Under the pieces are notes generated by a model. The model ran no database searches, was not told where the DNA came from, and saw nothing but the letters and a program-made list of their open reading frames with translations. From NCBI RefSeq assembly GCF_000003605.2, contig NW_003120928.1, forward strand, positions 341,877-370,761: DNA of 28,885 nucleotides. Reading direction: 5' to 3'. This document shows, piece after piece, positions 18,201-28,109 of the stretch. The position numbers were made by a program, and so were the translations under genes. The stretch comes from Saccoglossus kowalevskii. Its lineage: Eukaryota > Hemichordata > Enteropneusta > Harrimaniidae. Numbering within the stretch: the stretch's first letter is position 1; each line of letters opens with the position of its first letter.

Positions 18201-19472
18201 TGGCAATTCTATGGAATGGAAATGGAATAGGCCAATGGAGAACTTAACCGTACAAGATCTCCTTGATCCTGGAATTAAACCTGTAAGTCTTATACCATTT
18301 TTGACAGACAGAAGTCCATTTCGTACAAACATTCAATATATGAAGAAAAAAACATTTACATTTCATTTGTTTAGCGACATGTGTGTAGTGCCATGAAGTA
18401 CATGAATACATAATATGACTCGCAGCAAAGTCAAATTGGTTGAAAAAGTTTTAGAATACATAGAATCGATCACAATAGAACATATAACACTGATATTGGT
18501 TCACATGAGGTTTGGAGGTATGTAGAGGCAAATTATTAACGTAGATGACAAGTCAATAAAATTCATTGCACAATTCATTCCTCACACGCAACGTAATATT
18601 ACCGTAATTGATATAGTACAGGTGTGATGGTTCAAATACCAAAATGGCAACAGTAACAGAAAGACTTCCCTGGCGGCGATGATAAAACACGAACACGGAA
18701 CCNNNNNNNNNNNNNNNNNNNNNNNNNNNNNNNNNNNNNNNNNNNNNNNNNNACTCCAATACAACTCAACGAGATCTCCGATCTGATCTCAGTGCTGAAC
18801 AACTCCCCTATATATACCCACACTATCTATAAATAGACCATTACATCAGCACACATAATGAGTCTGGAACTTACTACAAATTTCTAGAATGCTCCATTAC
18901 CTTCTATTGCCTCCTACAGTGTTCTATTACCTATTCAACCAGTTTCTAAACACAATCTAGAATATTCCACCCAGACACAGTACGGTTCTAGAACATTCTC
19001 AGTGACACGGAAGTGGTAAATAAGTCGTATGCGACAACTCCGTACAGCAGCAATTCAACACACAATATCGTTTAGTCTAATGATAATTATTTTGAAAAAA
19101 TATGAATAAATATTTCAATTGAGAGTTTGATGAATAAATGCTTACCTTTGCTTCGTCTTTTATGTCCCCTTGTAACCCGATGTCAATCCAACTTTTCCTT
19201 GATGCATATGTATATGTAGACAGTGGAATATTGTCGACTGTAACGTTGTACATATCGCACCGTTGATCCATGAAATGGTATCGTACTGACTTACACATGT
19301 CTCCAGTGTCACCACATGCAGACTCACATAAGAGAGAATTCGGAGCATGTATAACTTTCTTTGGTGAAATACTTATTGACTCTCCAGAGATTTCGCTTGC
19401 GGCTCCAAACCGAATCTTACTAATCAAGATAAGACTACATATGCTCAATCGGTAAAATATTGTATACGCCAT
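14788..19472 (-). CDS. Copy A, mosaic secreted protein PAN-EGF-TSP1-linker-SRCR-TSP1-FReD
   Basis: Seven exons can be joined: 19472-19146, 17726-17606, 17457-17272, 17091-16777, 16386-16243, 16056-15910 and 15284-14788. The phases are 0, then 1-1 throughout, and the total is an exact multiple of three (about 578 residues). Order: signal peptide and PAN-like domain, EGF, TSP1, linker, SRCR over two exons, TSP1, fibrinogen-like end. No membrane segment follows the signal peptide, so a secreted protein is expected. FReD, SRCR and PAN are all recognition domains, which suggests a lectin-like or defence role (inference). One in-frame TAG at 17039-17041, from a 12-base insertion relative to copy B, interrupts the linker. 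Either this copy is a recent pseudogene, or that part is spliced differently. Intron 1 holds a solo LTR. Confidence 0.8.
15910..16056 (-). CDS. Copy A, second TSP1 exon
   Basis: This exon has 147 bases, phase 1-1, with acceptor ATTACAG and donor AATG/GTGTGT. It reads EWGSWTSWTQHC, RRTRSCLGG and NNCPG, the W-x-x-W and R-x-R-x-C pattern of a thrombospondin type 1 repeat. Two cysteines (the second of HCC and the one in QSCNG) are both glycine in copy B. Confidence 0.85.
16243..16386 (-). CDS. Copy A, SRCR domain second half
   Basis: This exon has 144 bases, phase 1-1, with acceptor TTTCAG and donor CAGTC/GTAAGT. It reads GWTTNVITS, then CNGTELSLDQCE and YAGVACLS, matching the C-terminal half of a scavenger-receptor Cys-rich domain (CxGxExxLxxC then VxC). 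Confidence 0.88.
16777..17091 (-). CDS. Copy A, fused linker and SRCR first-half exon, with in-frame stop
   Basis: This exon has 315 bases, phase 1-1. The SRCR part reads VPRLHGNGG, LQLFIEWFGGWIGVNGLAWN and ACKHLGFPGAIS. The usual Cys of the WGTVC stretch is absent. The first third is a linker (KDSCHLPSFDLE) equal to a separate exon in copy B; here the 65-base intron and 18 exon bases are missing, in frame. TAG at 17039-17041 lies in frame within a 12-base insertion absent from B. Confidence 0.8.
17272..17457 (-). CDS. Copy A, first TSP1 exon
   Basis: This exon has 186 bases, phase 1-1, with acceptor CTATAG/TAACACC and donor AAAAAAG/GTACAA. It reads INIWSTWELWSDCSTTIGIG, then ERKRHYI and EFKKCYF. 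The three spaced tryptophans and the following Cys and basic residues fit a thrombospondin type 1 repeat, though the R-x-R-x-C cysteine is replaced by a Tyr. The frame is covered by no long ATG-initiated ORF but matches copy B base by base. Confidence 0.75.
17606..17726 (-). CDS. Copy A, EGF-like exon
   Basis: This exon has 121 bases, phase 0 to 1, with acceptor TTTTTTTCAG and donor TTCCAG/GTACGT. It reads NPCANDPCNNNGWC, YSCTCRFSGGFTG and NCEIP, which are the six cysteines of an EGF domain. No calcium-binding D-x-D/N-E start is present. Its phase 0 start matches the phase 0 end of the PAN exon. Confidence 0.92.
17827..18580 (-). other. Intron 1 of copy A, proximal part, with a block absent from copy B
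   Basis: This aligns with 28160-28735 in unit B, apart from about 155 bases at roughly 18170-18325 (the block with ggaatggaaatggaatagg). The block is missing in B, where cacgaattt runs directly into the shared cattcaatatatg stretch. No exon is seen; the plus-strand ORF at 18211-18396 falls mostly in this private block. Confidence 0.5.
18580..19036 (-). mobile_element. Second solo LTR, in intron 1 of copy A, with assembly gap
   Basis: This matches the LTR at 9163-9664 almost throughout, including the TATA box and the HSE-like blocks (18986-18998, 18955-18967 and a weaker one at 18882-18894). The left end has lost the terminal bases (cctcacacg in place of tgtcacacg). Flanks attcc and actcc may be a five-base target repeat with one change. 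Fifty Ns replace about 100 bases present in the other copy. Confidence 0.8.
18703..18752. other. Assembly gap of 50 Ns
   Basis: The run is exactly 50 Ns. The equivalent part of the other LTR (about 9281-9380) is near 100 bases, so the gap size is a placeholder and the true length is probably longer. Confidence 0.95.
19146..19472 (-). CDS. Copy A, exon with signal peptide and PAN/apple-like domain
   Basis: This exon has 327 bases (109 codons, phase 0), with donor GCAAAG/GTAAGC. It starts MAYTIFYRLSICSLILISK, a clear signal peptide, followed by SLLCESACGD, MCKSVRYHFMDQRCDMYNV and an end rich in charged residues. The start was chosen because it is shared with copy 0 and opens a signal peptide. 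Confidence 0.75.
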
Positions 19473-19477
19473 GCTGC

Positions 19478-19524
19478 CTGCAGTAAAAATGATTCTCTCG
19501 AACAGATCAACGGCAACCGCTTAC
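19478..19524 (-). other. Possible 47-base intron in the 5' leader of copy A
   Basis: Donor ACATG/GTAAGC and acceptor TTTTTACTGCAG are conserved with copy 0 (1090-1134), while the bases between them differ in length. Splicing is unproven. Confidence 0.3.
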
Positions 19525-21182
19525 CATGTTCCAGCTGGTTAACTTTTTATAATTAGTTATTCAGAGACTTCATCAACTACATTACAGTAAATTACTATTT
19601 TTTTTTATCTTCAAATAACCAATTAATGGTTTTTATTGCCTTGTGTTTTACTAATATTACTAATTTCCCCCTAATGTATTTTCTTGATGCATTAGACTAA
19701 TTAAAAACGTAGCCATACCGCATATGTTTCTAAAAGAACATAGACAATATCGATATTTCAATCACCCACGTTAAGTTGAGTAAATACAGTACCCAAATTA
19801 AACTTGTTAAACTAAAATATGTTTTTGATATAAATGTAGTATTCAGTTTTAAAATGATGTTCTTGACGTGCCTGAACAGCTGTTTGTTTTATACGAATAT
19901 GCAAATATTCAATGACCGATTTACGATTTGCGTAGTGTGAATACTTTGGACGCTGGTCTTTGACACAATTAAATGCAATTTTACTATTTGATATCGAAGT
20001 TAAATTATATTTACAGATATTCTCGGTGACTTTCGTATATCCAAATACTGACAGAACTCCTTGACATTTGCCTTGGCGTTTATAAGTGCGTAATTTTCAC
20101 TGTATATAAATATATTATAATATAAATATATTAAAGTTAGTTGTTTGGGGGAATGTGTATTAGTAGTTGTTACTCAGCGTTAGTAAACATTTTAATAATA
20201 TTACACATACAATATATTAATTTACAATATATATATCTGTTCTATTTTTATAGAAGAACCTTTCCAAATAAAAAAAAATTCTAAAATTTAAAAATATAAG
20301 AGGTAGTCACTAAACCATGTACTTTCACACTCAAGCAAGAGAATAGACATGTTGGTGAACTAGCTTTGCACTGTGAGTGTTTTATTGTTTACACTCTGTA
20401 AAATACCAGTTTTTTCACAAATAAAAAAACTTAAAAAAAAACTTCTTTATATTTTTTGAGTGGGCAAGCCATGTTTCCACATACACAAATACACATAATA
20501 TTTCTATTTAATTTATTTTATTTAAAAAAAATATTTTAGAAGCATAACAATACAACGACTAGATTTGGTGTCACAGTTTGCTCCCAATTCATACTGGAAT
20601 ATTGCCAGCAATAATTAATAAAGCTTGTTCAGAAAACCATTTATTCCCGACATCATATTCAATGGCTAGTTCTCAGGATCTACAACAGTAAATAAATAAA
20701 CAAAAATCATTTTGATGCGTGGTTTTTAGACGACACTGCCATATCGCACAGATATTCAACACCGCCATATCGAATTTGGATTTGGACCATACCATTTCAA
20801 GCTGCAGGGTGTCTAAACAATGACTCAACAAACAATAAACACATCTTGCACCCACCACACAAATTTTAGCCACAATTGAACAACCAAGAAAGCAACAATT
20901 ATCAGGCTGCATCTTGAAAACAACGAGATACCAGTCATTACAAACATGAAATCCTCCACCCCTCCCAGTACACCCCACAGCATTAATGGTTCCTATACTC
21001 ATTTGCATCTATGTACAACAAGCTTAGCCAATAGATGCACCGGATTCATCAAACTTTTGACCAACCACTCATTCTAAATATTGTTGAGTGAGGGCGCTAT
21101 TCACTAATGAGAGGAATCTTTTAAACGAATTAAACATATATATATATATATATATCAATTCCTAAAATAAAATAAATGGAGT
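19525..21182. other. Intergenic stretch between copy A and unit B; no gene supported
   Basis: About 19680-19890 matches the upstream flank of copy 0 (about 1215-1450) and so may hold shared promoter sequence. The rest is AT-rich. A plus-strand view of 20570-21110 is less AT-rich and may be an old repeat; the minus-strand ORF there (20673-21008, Cys-rich) has no domain I know and no splice or repeat support. Confidence 0.5.
21135..21156. repeat. TA dinucleotide microsatellite
   Basis: A pure TA run of about 11 units lies just before unit B begins. Shorter TA runs are at about 269-286 and 22520-22536. Confidence 0.85.
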
Positions 21183-21484
21183 TGTAATTAGTACAACTAT
21201 CAACCCAAATACACTAAAATCAAACATGATTTAATTACACACCCCCCGCCTGTAGCTGAGGTCATATGTTGTTAAAGAAATTAAATTGTAACACATGTTA
21301 CAGTATTTAAACTTATTAATTCGGTAATGTTTACATTATTTAGAGTGTGTACACTGGTGAGTTCAAAATATTTATCAGCCATTAAGAAATAGACCATCAT
21401 ATTCACAGATGTGCTTGTAAAAGGCCATTGACCCAAATAGCAAATACCATGGTAACGGTGAAATACATTCTAGCTCTGTTTTTC

Positions 21485-21974
21485 ATGGCAAAATAAACAT
21501 AAGTAGCTAACTTTTTTAAATTGCTATCATTTCTTGAAATCATACGCAAGATAAAATTGTTGTTATTGATTGTTCTCAACACTATATTCACAAAATCTAA
21601 TATCAAGGGGGATTATGTCTTTCATTTTCAATACGCAAATTGTGAGAAGAACAACGTAACCTACATTTTCTTGATCAAGTGACCATTTAAAATTGTGATA
21701 GGGACGGAGTTTGAGGGAAGGAGCAGTGTCGTCGTGCCAGAATTGTAGCACACAATCTTTAATTCTCTGCGTGTACTGTGAAAGAAACACACTTTTTGAC
21801 CCTCACTTTGTTCAGCCATACATGGCCGAATCAAAGCCGGAAAAGCAACATTTTTATATTAAACGCCCAATTTACCGACATTACATTAACATTAAATAAC
21901 ATTTATTGGGATATATATTAGCTTCCATTTGTAATATTCTACTTGTGCCATTGTTATTGTCGAAGAATTGCTTT
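21485..21974. other. About 490-base block in unit B missing from unit A
   Basis: In unit A ctctgttttt is joined directly to acctaaatag. In B about 490 bases separate them. A trace of the block's end (ttattgtcgaagaattg) is also seen in copy C (near 1478), so the block may be ancestral and deleted in A. The ORF 21563-21790 minus is not recognised. Confidence 0.5.
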
Positions 21975-23435
21975 TACCTAAATAGTAGAAACAAGCGAGG
22001 CTATATTGACTCTGATGGTCATGCCTTCCTTGTCAATTTCATAAACCAGTACTAGTGAGTATAGAAGTCTTAGCTACTCTTTAACTGAACAAAGTAGACT
22101 GACGTTTAAATAAAAACATTTGTAGATAGCATGCCGATGTACACAATAACTTCATTTTCAACGTTGACTATGTCATTGATAAGGATTTATTAAATCCAGT
22201 AACTATATTACTGAACAATATATATTTTAAAACTACTACTGTAAGGCTGATTAATACATATGGCATGTACTTCCATGGTAATATTTACGTCGTTTCACCA
22301 CAATCGTCGACATTGCATTTTCTCGTTTAATTATATTTTGTAATGACAATATAGTAATTAATTTTACAAAAAGAGTATTTTATTGATTGCCCACATATTC
22401 TTGCATTGCCAGAGCAATAACCTACGTCATCTGATGTTGTAAAGAAATTCGCCAGAAATGTATGCATCAATAAAATAGGATTTGGAATATATTTCAAGGC
22501 CAGTGCAAAGTATTGATCAGTTATATATATATATAACAACAAACAATCGACAACAAATAATTGCGTATTATTAGGTATAGGTTTGTCAAGTAAACACGCT
22601 TATGAAATAAACAACAATGTAGACTTTGTTCTGTAATGATATAGGTTCCAACAACACGACATACGAGGTTGGAACAGTAGAATTACCGGTTCAAGTAAAT
22701 TCTTCTTTCAATTCGACTACCTCAATATAGAAACTTGTCAGTTTAGTGTTATTAACACTGGTTTTGTGTTCGGGGGACTTCACTCACTCAGCTGACAACA
22801 CTTACACGTAGAGATACCAGATTGGTCTCAAATGAAAACACATTATTTCATTACAGATAGTCAAGCTTTATTCTTCCAAACAGTCAGCTGAGGAAACCCC
22901 TCGGGATCCATTTTTCTCGTTATCCTCTTACAAAAAGGTTACAAACTTTCTACTAATATCTTAAAAGTCAAGTCTCTAAGGCGTGGCAGAGTAAACATGC
23001 TATCAGCCAATCGCTGCGGTAGTTGGCTTGGTCACATGATCACTAGGTATGTGTCTCACTGTTAAAGCCTTGCAAAGTCGTCACTAGTAAATACAATAAG
23101 TATAAAATTCCTGTAATATATGTTTATAATCTCTACCCCAAACATGCAAATTGTTAATTCTAAACAATAGTGCAACGGCGTGTGAACCGACGTCGCTATG
23201 GTAACATTAGGATATGTCTGATAGTTTTCTCTATTTCGGCCATTAGAAGGTTTTTACTTGTGCTAAGTTATGTACAATATAAGTTATGTTGAAGGATTTG
23301 AAAATGTAGCTTAACGCGTGGATTGCTCTATGGTGATTATTTCTCTATTTTCCTGGAAATCAAGACTAATAGTACTTGCATTTTGCAAAGTCTCACTCAA
23401 GCGATCAACATTATTAGATAGATATATGAAACTCA

Positions 23436-24575
23436 CTATGTACACGAACGAATAATAATTACAAACTGAAATGATGCAATACTTGACAAGTAATGGAATG
23501 AACAACCTAAATATGTACAAGTGTAATCATAAATCTCACAATGATACGAAGTGACGACAACTATGACCTATACACGTTTCCAATATATTACGGACGACAA
23601 CACAATACCGTAATGCAAGTGTTTCGTCGCAATCATTATTGATAAGTAGGTTATCATACTAGTATATACTAACATGTTATACTCGACACTCCGCCAGTAA
23701 AACGTATTCAATTCTTCGGTCCCTCCGAATATCATTAGGTTCATTTAAAATTGGCAATCATCTCTACACTTGACATCAGTCTACCAGTGAATCGTTCAAC
23801 TCGCACACGCGTTTTTCGTACATGTGTTATGAATTGTTTGCGCACAAGTTGTATCGGATAATCAACATGTCTGCTTGTATGAATAACACAAATAAGCGCC
23901 GTTTCTATCAAACAAAAAGTTAGTCACATTGAAAGCTCACTTACAACGGTTGGCTAGAATACAAAGAGCACTAGCATTATTGCTTTGGTGTGATTTGACA
24001 ATGAATGTATTTGACAATAAAATCGTTTTATTCAAAAATGTTAAGTGTTTTTGTGTAAGATGTATAAAGTCGTCGACGGGACATACATATCAAATTTAAT
24101 TTACGTGAATTCTATTTACTGTGATAATTTATAGCTGTGGTATAACTGACAGCGAATGGCTTTATAAATATAAACAAACCTTACATCATATACATTGATA
24201 CACTAAATACTTGACAATCCAACCAAAAATGCACTGTAGTATCGCGTGGTTTCGTCTCATAGTTTTCATAATATACATAGTTATGTTTATGGGCTTATGA
24301 ACTATATGTCAAAATTGTGGTGCAAAACGTGTTATATTAGTAGAAACAAGTCCACATCGACTGTACTTTTCATTTTTCAAATTCTATTCATGGTCTTTTA
24401 TTAATTAACATTGTTAATATTCCAAAACATAGTTAAATTATAGTGGCCCATGGATGCTGTTTCTTTAATGCAAAAATATATTCTTTATTGTCGTCAAATG
24501 AATCATAATTTTTAGGGATGATGTAACTATTTCAAATTTGAGTGTCGATAAATTCAACGATATCCATAATATATC
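23436..24575. other. Unit B-specific block with no counterpart in unit A
   Basis: This takes the place of the A-specific block 13461-14300. It is AT-rich with short ORFs only; no repeat family was recognised. Confidence 0.5.
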
Positions 24576-25058
24576 AAAAAATGTTTGTCATCTCATCGAA
24601 ATCTATTTCAAAGTGTCAACTTGTGTGAATATAAAATAATAACAGCAAAAGATGTGGTAGTAATAAAGTCAAGTGACTTCTGAAGATTGAAAGCTCTTTA
24701 CAAACTTCGTATATGGAGGTCCAGTTTTAAAAATAAATCAACGTTAGCTTCACGTACATGTCCTACGTGTGTTTGTTTTAGTGATGCGTATCGCCAATGA
24801 GCCTACTGGCTTGATTTAAACATTGTTTGTAGGTTTTACGTAGGGAAATAGAATCATTTACATGAATAACGGAAATCTTAGGATATGTTGCAAACGTCAT
24901 GAATGTTTATACCATGTCTTACTGAAAATCAACCTTGTTCTGTTTTGTTCATATAGAATTATAAGAATTAGTAATTTTTCGATAAAATAAAGAAAACAAT
25001 TAAGACAGATAAGCACAGTTCAGTAAAGAACACGATTATTATTCATAAAGATTTGGGG

Positions 25059-25555
25059 TTATGTGTTGAATAATTTTATAGAGGCCGATTTTAAGGTGTA
25101 TCGATCATTCCACGTATCCCAGATCAAGCCATCCTTATTATATACCTGGCTCTTTGAGTGTTGCCCATTTAGATTGCAAGGGCCACATTTAGTAAACCAC
25201 CATCCAGCAGACTTCCTTTGAGCACAATTAAATGTTGCCTTGTCGTTATCTCTGTCAATTGTCGAGAAAGGTTGATCGGCGTTATCAATCATTGAATTAC
25301 CAGCTGTTCCAGAATAGTTTCCCAAATGCACAATGTAGTTATTGGCTTCGTCTTCAATCCAGAATGAATCATACTCGGCGAATGCTGTATCACCATCAAA
25401 CTTTTCCAAGTCGATTCTCATTTTATAGCTAGCTTGTGACGTCAAATAATGGATTGCATCGTTACCCATCCAGTAATCTCCATTGATATTGCCAAATCCT
25501 TCTTTATAATCAACCCAGCTCCTGTTAAAATCCCCACAAACGTTACGCTGTATTA
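25059..25555 (-). CDS. Copy B, terminal fibrinogen-like (FReD) exon
   Basis: This has the same length (497 bases) and boundaries as copy A. It keeps FNRSWVDYKEGFG, GDYWMGNDAIH, YSGTAGN and DRDND. After the calcium site it differs: KATFNCAQRKSAGWWFTKCG, then PCNLNGQH, with an added Cys where A has Ser. The N-terminal FReD part is also absent here. Confidence 0.93.
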
Positions 25556-28109
25556 CTGCAATGAATATTGGAAAGTAAATGGAAAGCTCATTAACATTTA
25601 TAGAGACATGGAATACTGTAAACAGAAAAACTTCTGTTCTGAATATAACAAAAATAAATCTTAGAATATTGACACATTGTTGATAGGATGCATTCATTTT
25701 TTGAACTCACAAAAGCAATCAGACACATTGAGTGGTAATGTCTTCAGTATTTTGTATTCAATTTATTGGACATGCACTGTATTATATCTAACAACTACTA
25801 AATCAATACCATCCATAATCACATATCTTTGATACAAGCTTTCCTTCATTTAATCAAACTCTGGTTAGGCTACAAGACGGAAATGGGTGCAATTGTTTAC
25901 ATGTTCAATGACCGAATATATATAGTGTAGTAATTATATTGAAAGGAAATGTGAGTTACGCACTGTTATTGTTTTGGAAACACCAATTAAACACTAATTA
26001 GTAAAGAAAAACAATTATTAAGAAGTAGGGCAATACCAGGAAATAAAACGGAGCGGTTTTGACTGATTTACTGGTGAGAATTATCAAGCCATACATCCTA
26101 ATTTAATACAATCAGGACCGAGAGTGTGTATTTCCCAAAAGTAACAAACGCGAGACTAAGTGAGATCTACTATCGGGTTAGTACTAACAGAATTATTTTA
26201 AAAAAATAGAGTAGTACACACCAATACCAGATTCGTTCCTTACTAAGTGATGAACTAATCGATGCTCTTCAGATGTTCCAGGGCAATTATTTCCACCAAC
26301 ACATGGTCGTATACGCCTTTCATTGCCGCAGTGTTGAGTCCAAGAGGTCCATGAACCCCATTCATCCCCTGTAATGAACAATACAATGATAATTCAATTC
26401 AAGCCACAGTGATTAACATATAATCAAGACATTTCCTTGTTTTATTGTAAGTGGTGAATAAAGCATCTTGTTATATATTATTATATGTCATTACACGTAT
26501 TCTCAATCAATGTAGCAAAACATTCTTTAAAATGAAGGATATGTACTTACGACTGAGACATGTGACACCTGCATACACGTCATGAATGCGAGATGTCAAG
26601 GTGATTTCACATTGATCAAGAGACAATTCTGTGCCGTTACACTTCACTGAACATGCAGCTTCACTCTGGGAGGTGATGACATTAGTTGCCCACCCTGAAA
26701 TAAGATAAACCTCATAATACATCACGTGATTCTGCGTAGTACAGATAAATAGGACATAAGTATGCCGAGTATTTCGACACATTGAATTGGTGAATATTAG
26801 TAAATTGTCAAGATCCCACTGTGATAAATTAAAGAGTCGAATTATACAATAATTAATCACAATCAGGTACCATTACAAGAGAGAGTACTTAGAGCAATAA
26901 TGAAGAAGATAAACAGTGAATTTTCTAAGATATTACAATACATCGTCAAATTGATGGGAGAAATAAAGATGCAAATCAAATCGCACATCCTAAAATAAAC
27001 CCAATCACACCAAATAACAAAATGAGCTAGTATGGAAAACTCATGATTGAGGTTCATATTTAATCTAAGGTTGTTTTATTGAGTAGGTGGATGTTAATTT
27101 ATAATATGCCATAATAACAATGCGTACCCGAAATGGCACCAGGAAATCCAAGATGTTTACATGCGATGTTTGCATCATTAAAATTCCAAGCCAAGCCATT
27201 TACACCAATCCATCTACCAAGCCATTCAATGAATAACTGTAGAGTGCCATTACCAATTATGCCTCCGTTCCCATGTAACCTTGGTACTGCTATAGAAACT
27301 GTTGAACGCCAATGAAAATGACTTACAAAGTAACATAATTTGAAGATGACACATTTTACTTACTGACAATGTTGAAAGTTGTCGTTAATTCTAAATCAAA
27401 TGATGGTAAATAACAACTATCCTTCAATTCATAATCGTTCGTAAAATATTGTGTTCGGATATAAAAACATATAAATTGAAAAATACCTTTTTTCCGAATA
27501 TATAAAATATCATCTGAAAAACAAATTAAAATAAATATTATTCAATTTAACAAGTATATTTCTTAATAAGCCATGTCATTCTAGGAGAGCATGGAAAAGA
27601 AGCATTTATTTGAAGTGAATGTAGATGCATGTTATCGACGCTTAAAAACTCTGGTTCAAGGATTCAACGACCATTAAAATTAAAATTAGGTTGGAGTACA
27701 CTTTGTACCTTTTTTCTCGTTAAAGTAACATTTCTTAAATTCAACTGGGTGCCCAAGATCTGAACTCTCTTCTAATGTTAAACTTTCGTGTTTCAGAATA
27801 TAGTGTCTTTTTCTTTCCTGATACCCAATGCCAATTGTAGTGCTACAGTCGCTCCAATGTTCCCATGTGCTCCAAATGTTGATGATAGGTGTTACTATAA
27901 ACGATATAAATTAACACATTTAAATACTATAATATAATATTTTCAGAATGGCAATGTTTTTCAAATCAAGTTTGATAGGAATACTTACCAGGAATCTCAC
28001 AATTTTCCCCCGTGAATCCGCTACTAAATCGGCAAGTGCAACTGTACGTTTTTCGTGAAAGCGCAACACACCAGCCATTGTTGTTACAGAGATCGTTGGC
28101 ACATGGATT
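25059..28109 (-). CDS. Copy B, mosaic secreted protein (5' end outside window)
   Basis: Exons 28109-27989 (EGF), 27894-27709 (TSP1), 27513-27364 (linker), 27298-27128 and 26694-26551 (SRCR), 26368-26222 (TSP1) and 25555-25059 (FReD, with stop) join in phase to 1416 bases, with no internal stop. The signal peptide/PAN exon is expected beyond 28885. This looks like an intact gene, unlike copies A and C. Function is inferred as a secreted lectin-like recognition protein from its FReD and SRCR domains. Confidence 0.85.
26222..26368 (-). CDS. Copy B, second TSP1 exon
   Basis: This exon has 147 bases, phase 1-1. It reads EWGSWTSWTQHC, RRIRPCVGG and NNCPG, ending NESGIG. It lacks the two extra cysteines of copy A. 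Confidence 0.85.
26551..26694 (-). CDS. Copy B, SRCR domain second half
   Basis: This exon has 144 bases, phase 1-1. It reads GWATNVITS, CNGTELSLDQCE and YAGVTCLS; the splice sites are the same as in copy A. Confidence 0.88.
27128..27298 (-). CDS. Copy B, SRCR domain first half
   Basis: This exon has 171 bases, phase 1-1, with acceptor TTCAACAG and donor TTTCGG/GTACGC. It reads IAVPRLHGNGG, LQLFIEWLGRWIGVNGLAWN and ACKHLGFPGAIS. The first conserved SRCR cysteine is missing, as in A. Confidence 0.85.
27364..27513 (-). CDS. Copy B, linker exon
   Basis: This exon has 150 bases, phase 1-1, with acceptor TTTTTCAG and a consensus donor GTCA/GTAAGT. It is open throughout (for example FYIRTQYFTNDYELKDSC, then YLPSFDLELTTTFNIV) and is followed by a 65-base intron. 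No domain was recognised. Copy A keeps most of it, but with a TAG. Confidence 0.65.
27709..27894 (-). CDS. Copy B, first TSP1 exon
   Basis: This exon has 186 bases, phase 1-1. It reads INIWSTWEHWSDCSTTIGIG, ERKRHYI and EFKKCYF. It is nearly the same as in copy A, and its differences keep the frame open. Confidence 0.75.
27989..28109 (-). CDS. Copy B, EGF-like exon
   Basis: This exon has 121 bases, phase 0 to 1, with acceptor TTTTTTCAG and donor TCCTG/GTAAGT. Six cysteines are present: NPCANDLCNNNGWC, YSCTCRFSSGFTG and NCEIP. Confidence 0.92.

Larger units (their letters stand above)
11330..18497. repeat. Segmental duplication, unit A
   Basis: This stretch aligns colinearly with unit B (21183-28735), including exons, introns and about 3.5 kb of 3' flank. 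Landmarks such as cacaccccccgcctgtagc (near 11382 and 21240), tacgtcgtttcaccacaatc (near 11921 and 22287) and the family exons keep the same order. Offsets drift from about 9.9 to 10.4 kb because of private insertions and deletions. The 3' flank holds no convincing gene. Confidence 0.85.

Noticed and set aside
18211-18396. Plus-strand ORF of 61 codons in intron 1 of copy A
   Set aside because: It lies mostly in a block absent from unit B and has no motif.
18553-18823. ORFs running through the N gap
   Set aside because: They are translated from unknown bases and LTR sequence; no coding meaning.
20673-21008. Cys-rich minus-strand ORF of 111 codons
   Set aside because: The cysteines have no regular spacing, there is no signal peptide or splice support, and the nucleotide context looks like an old repeat.
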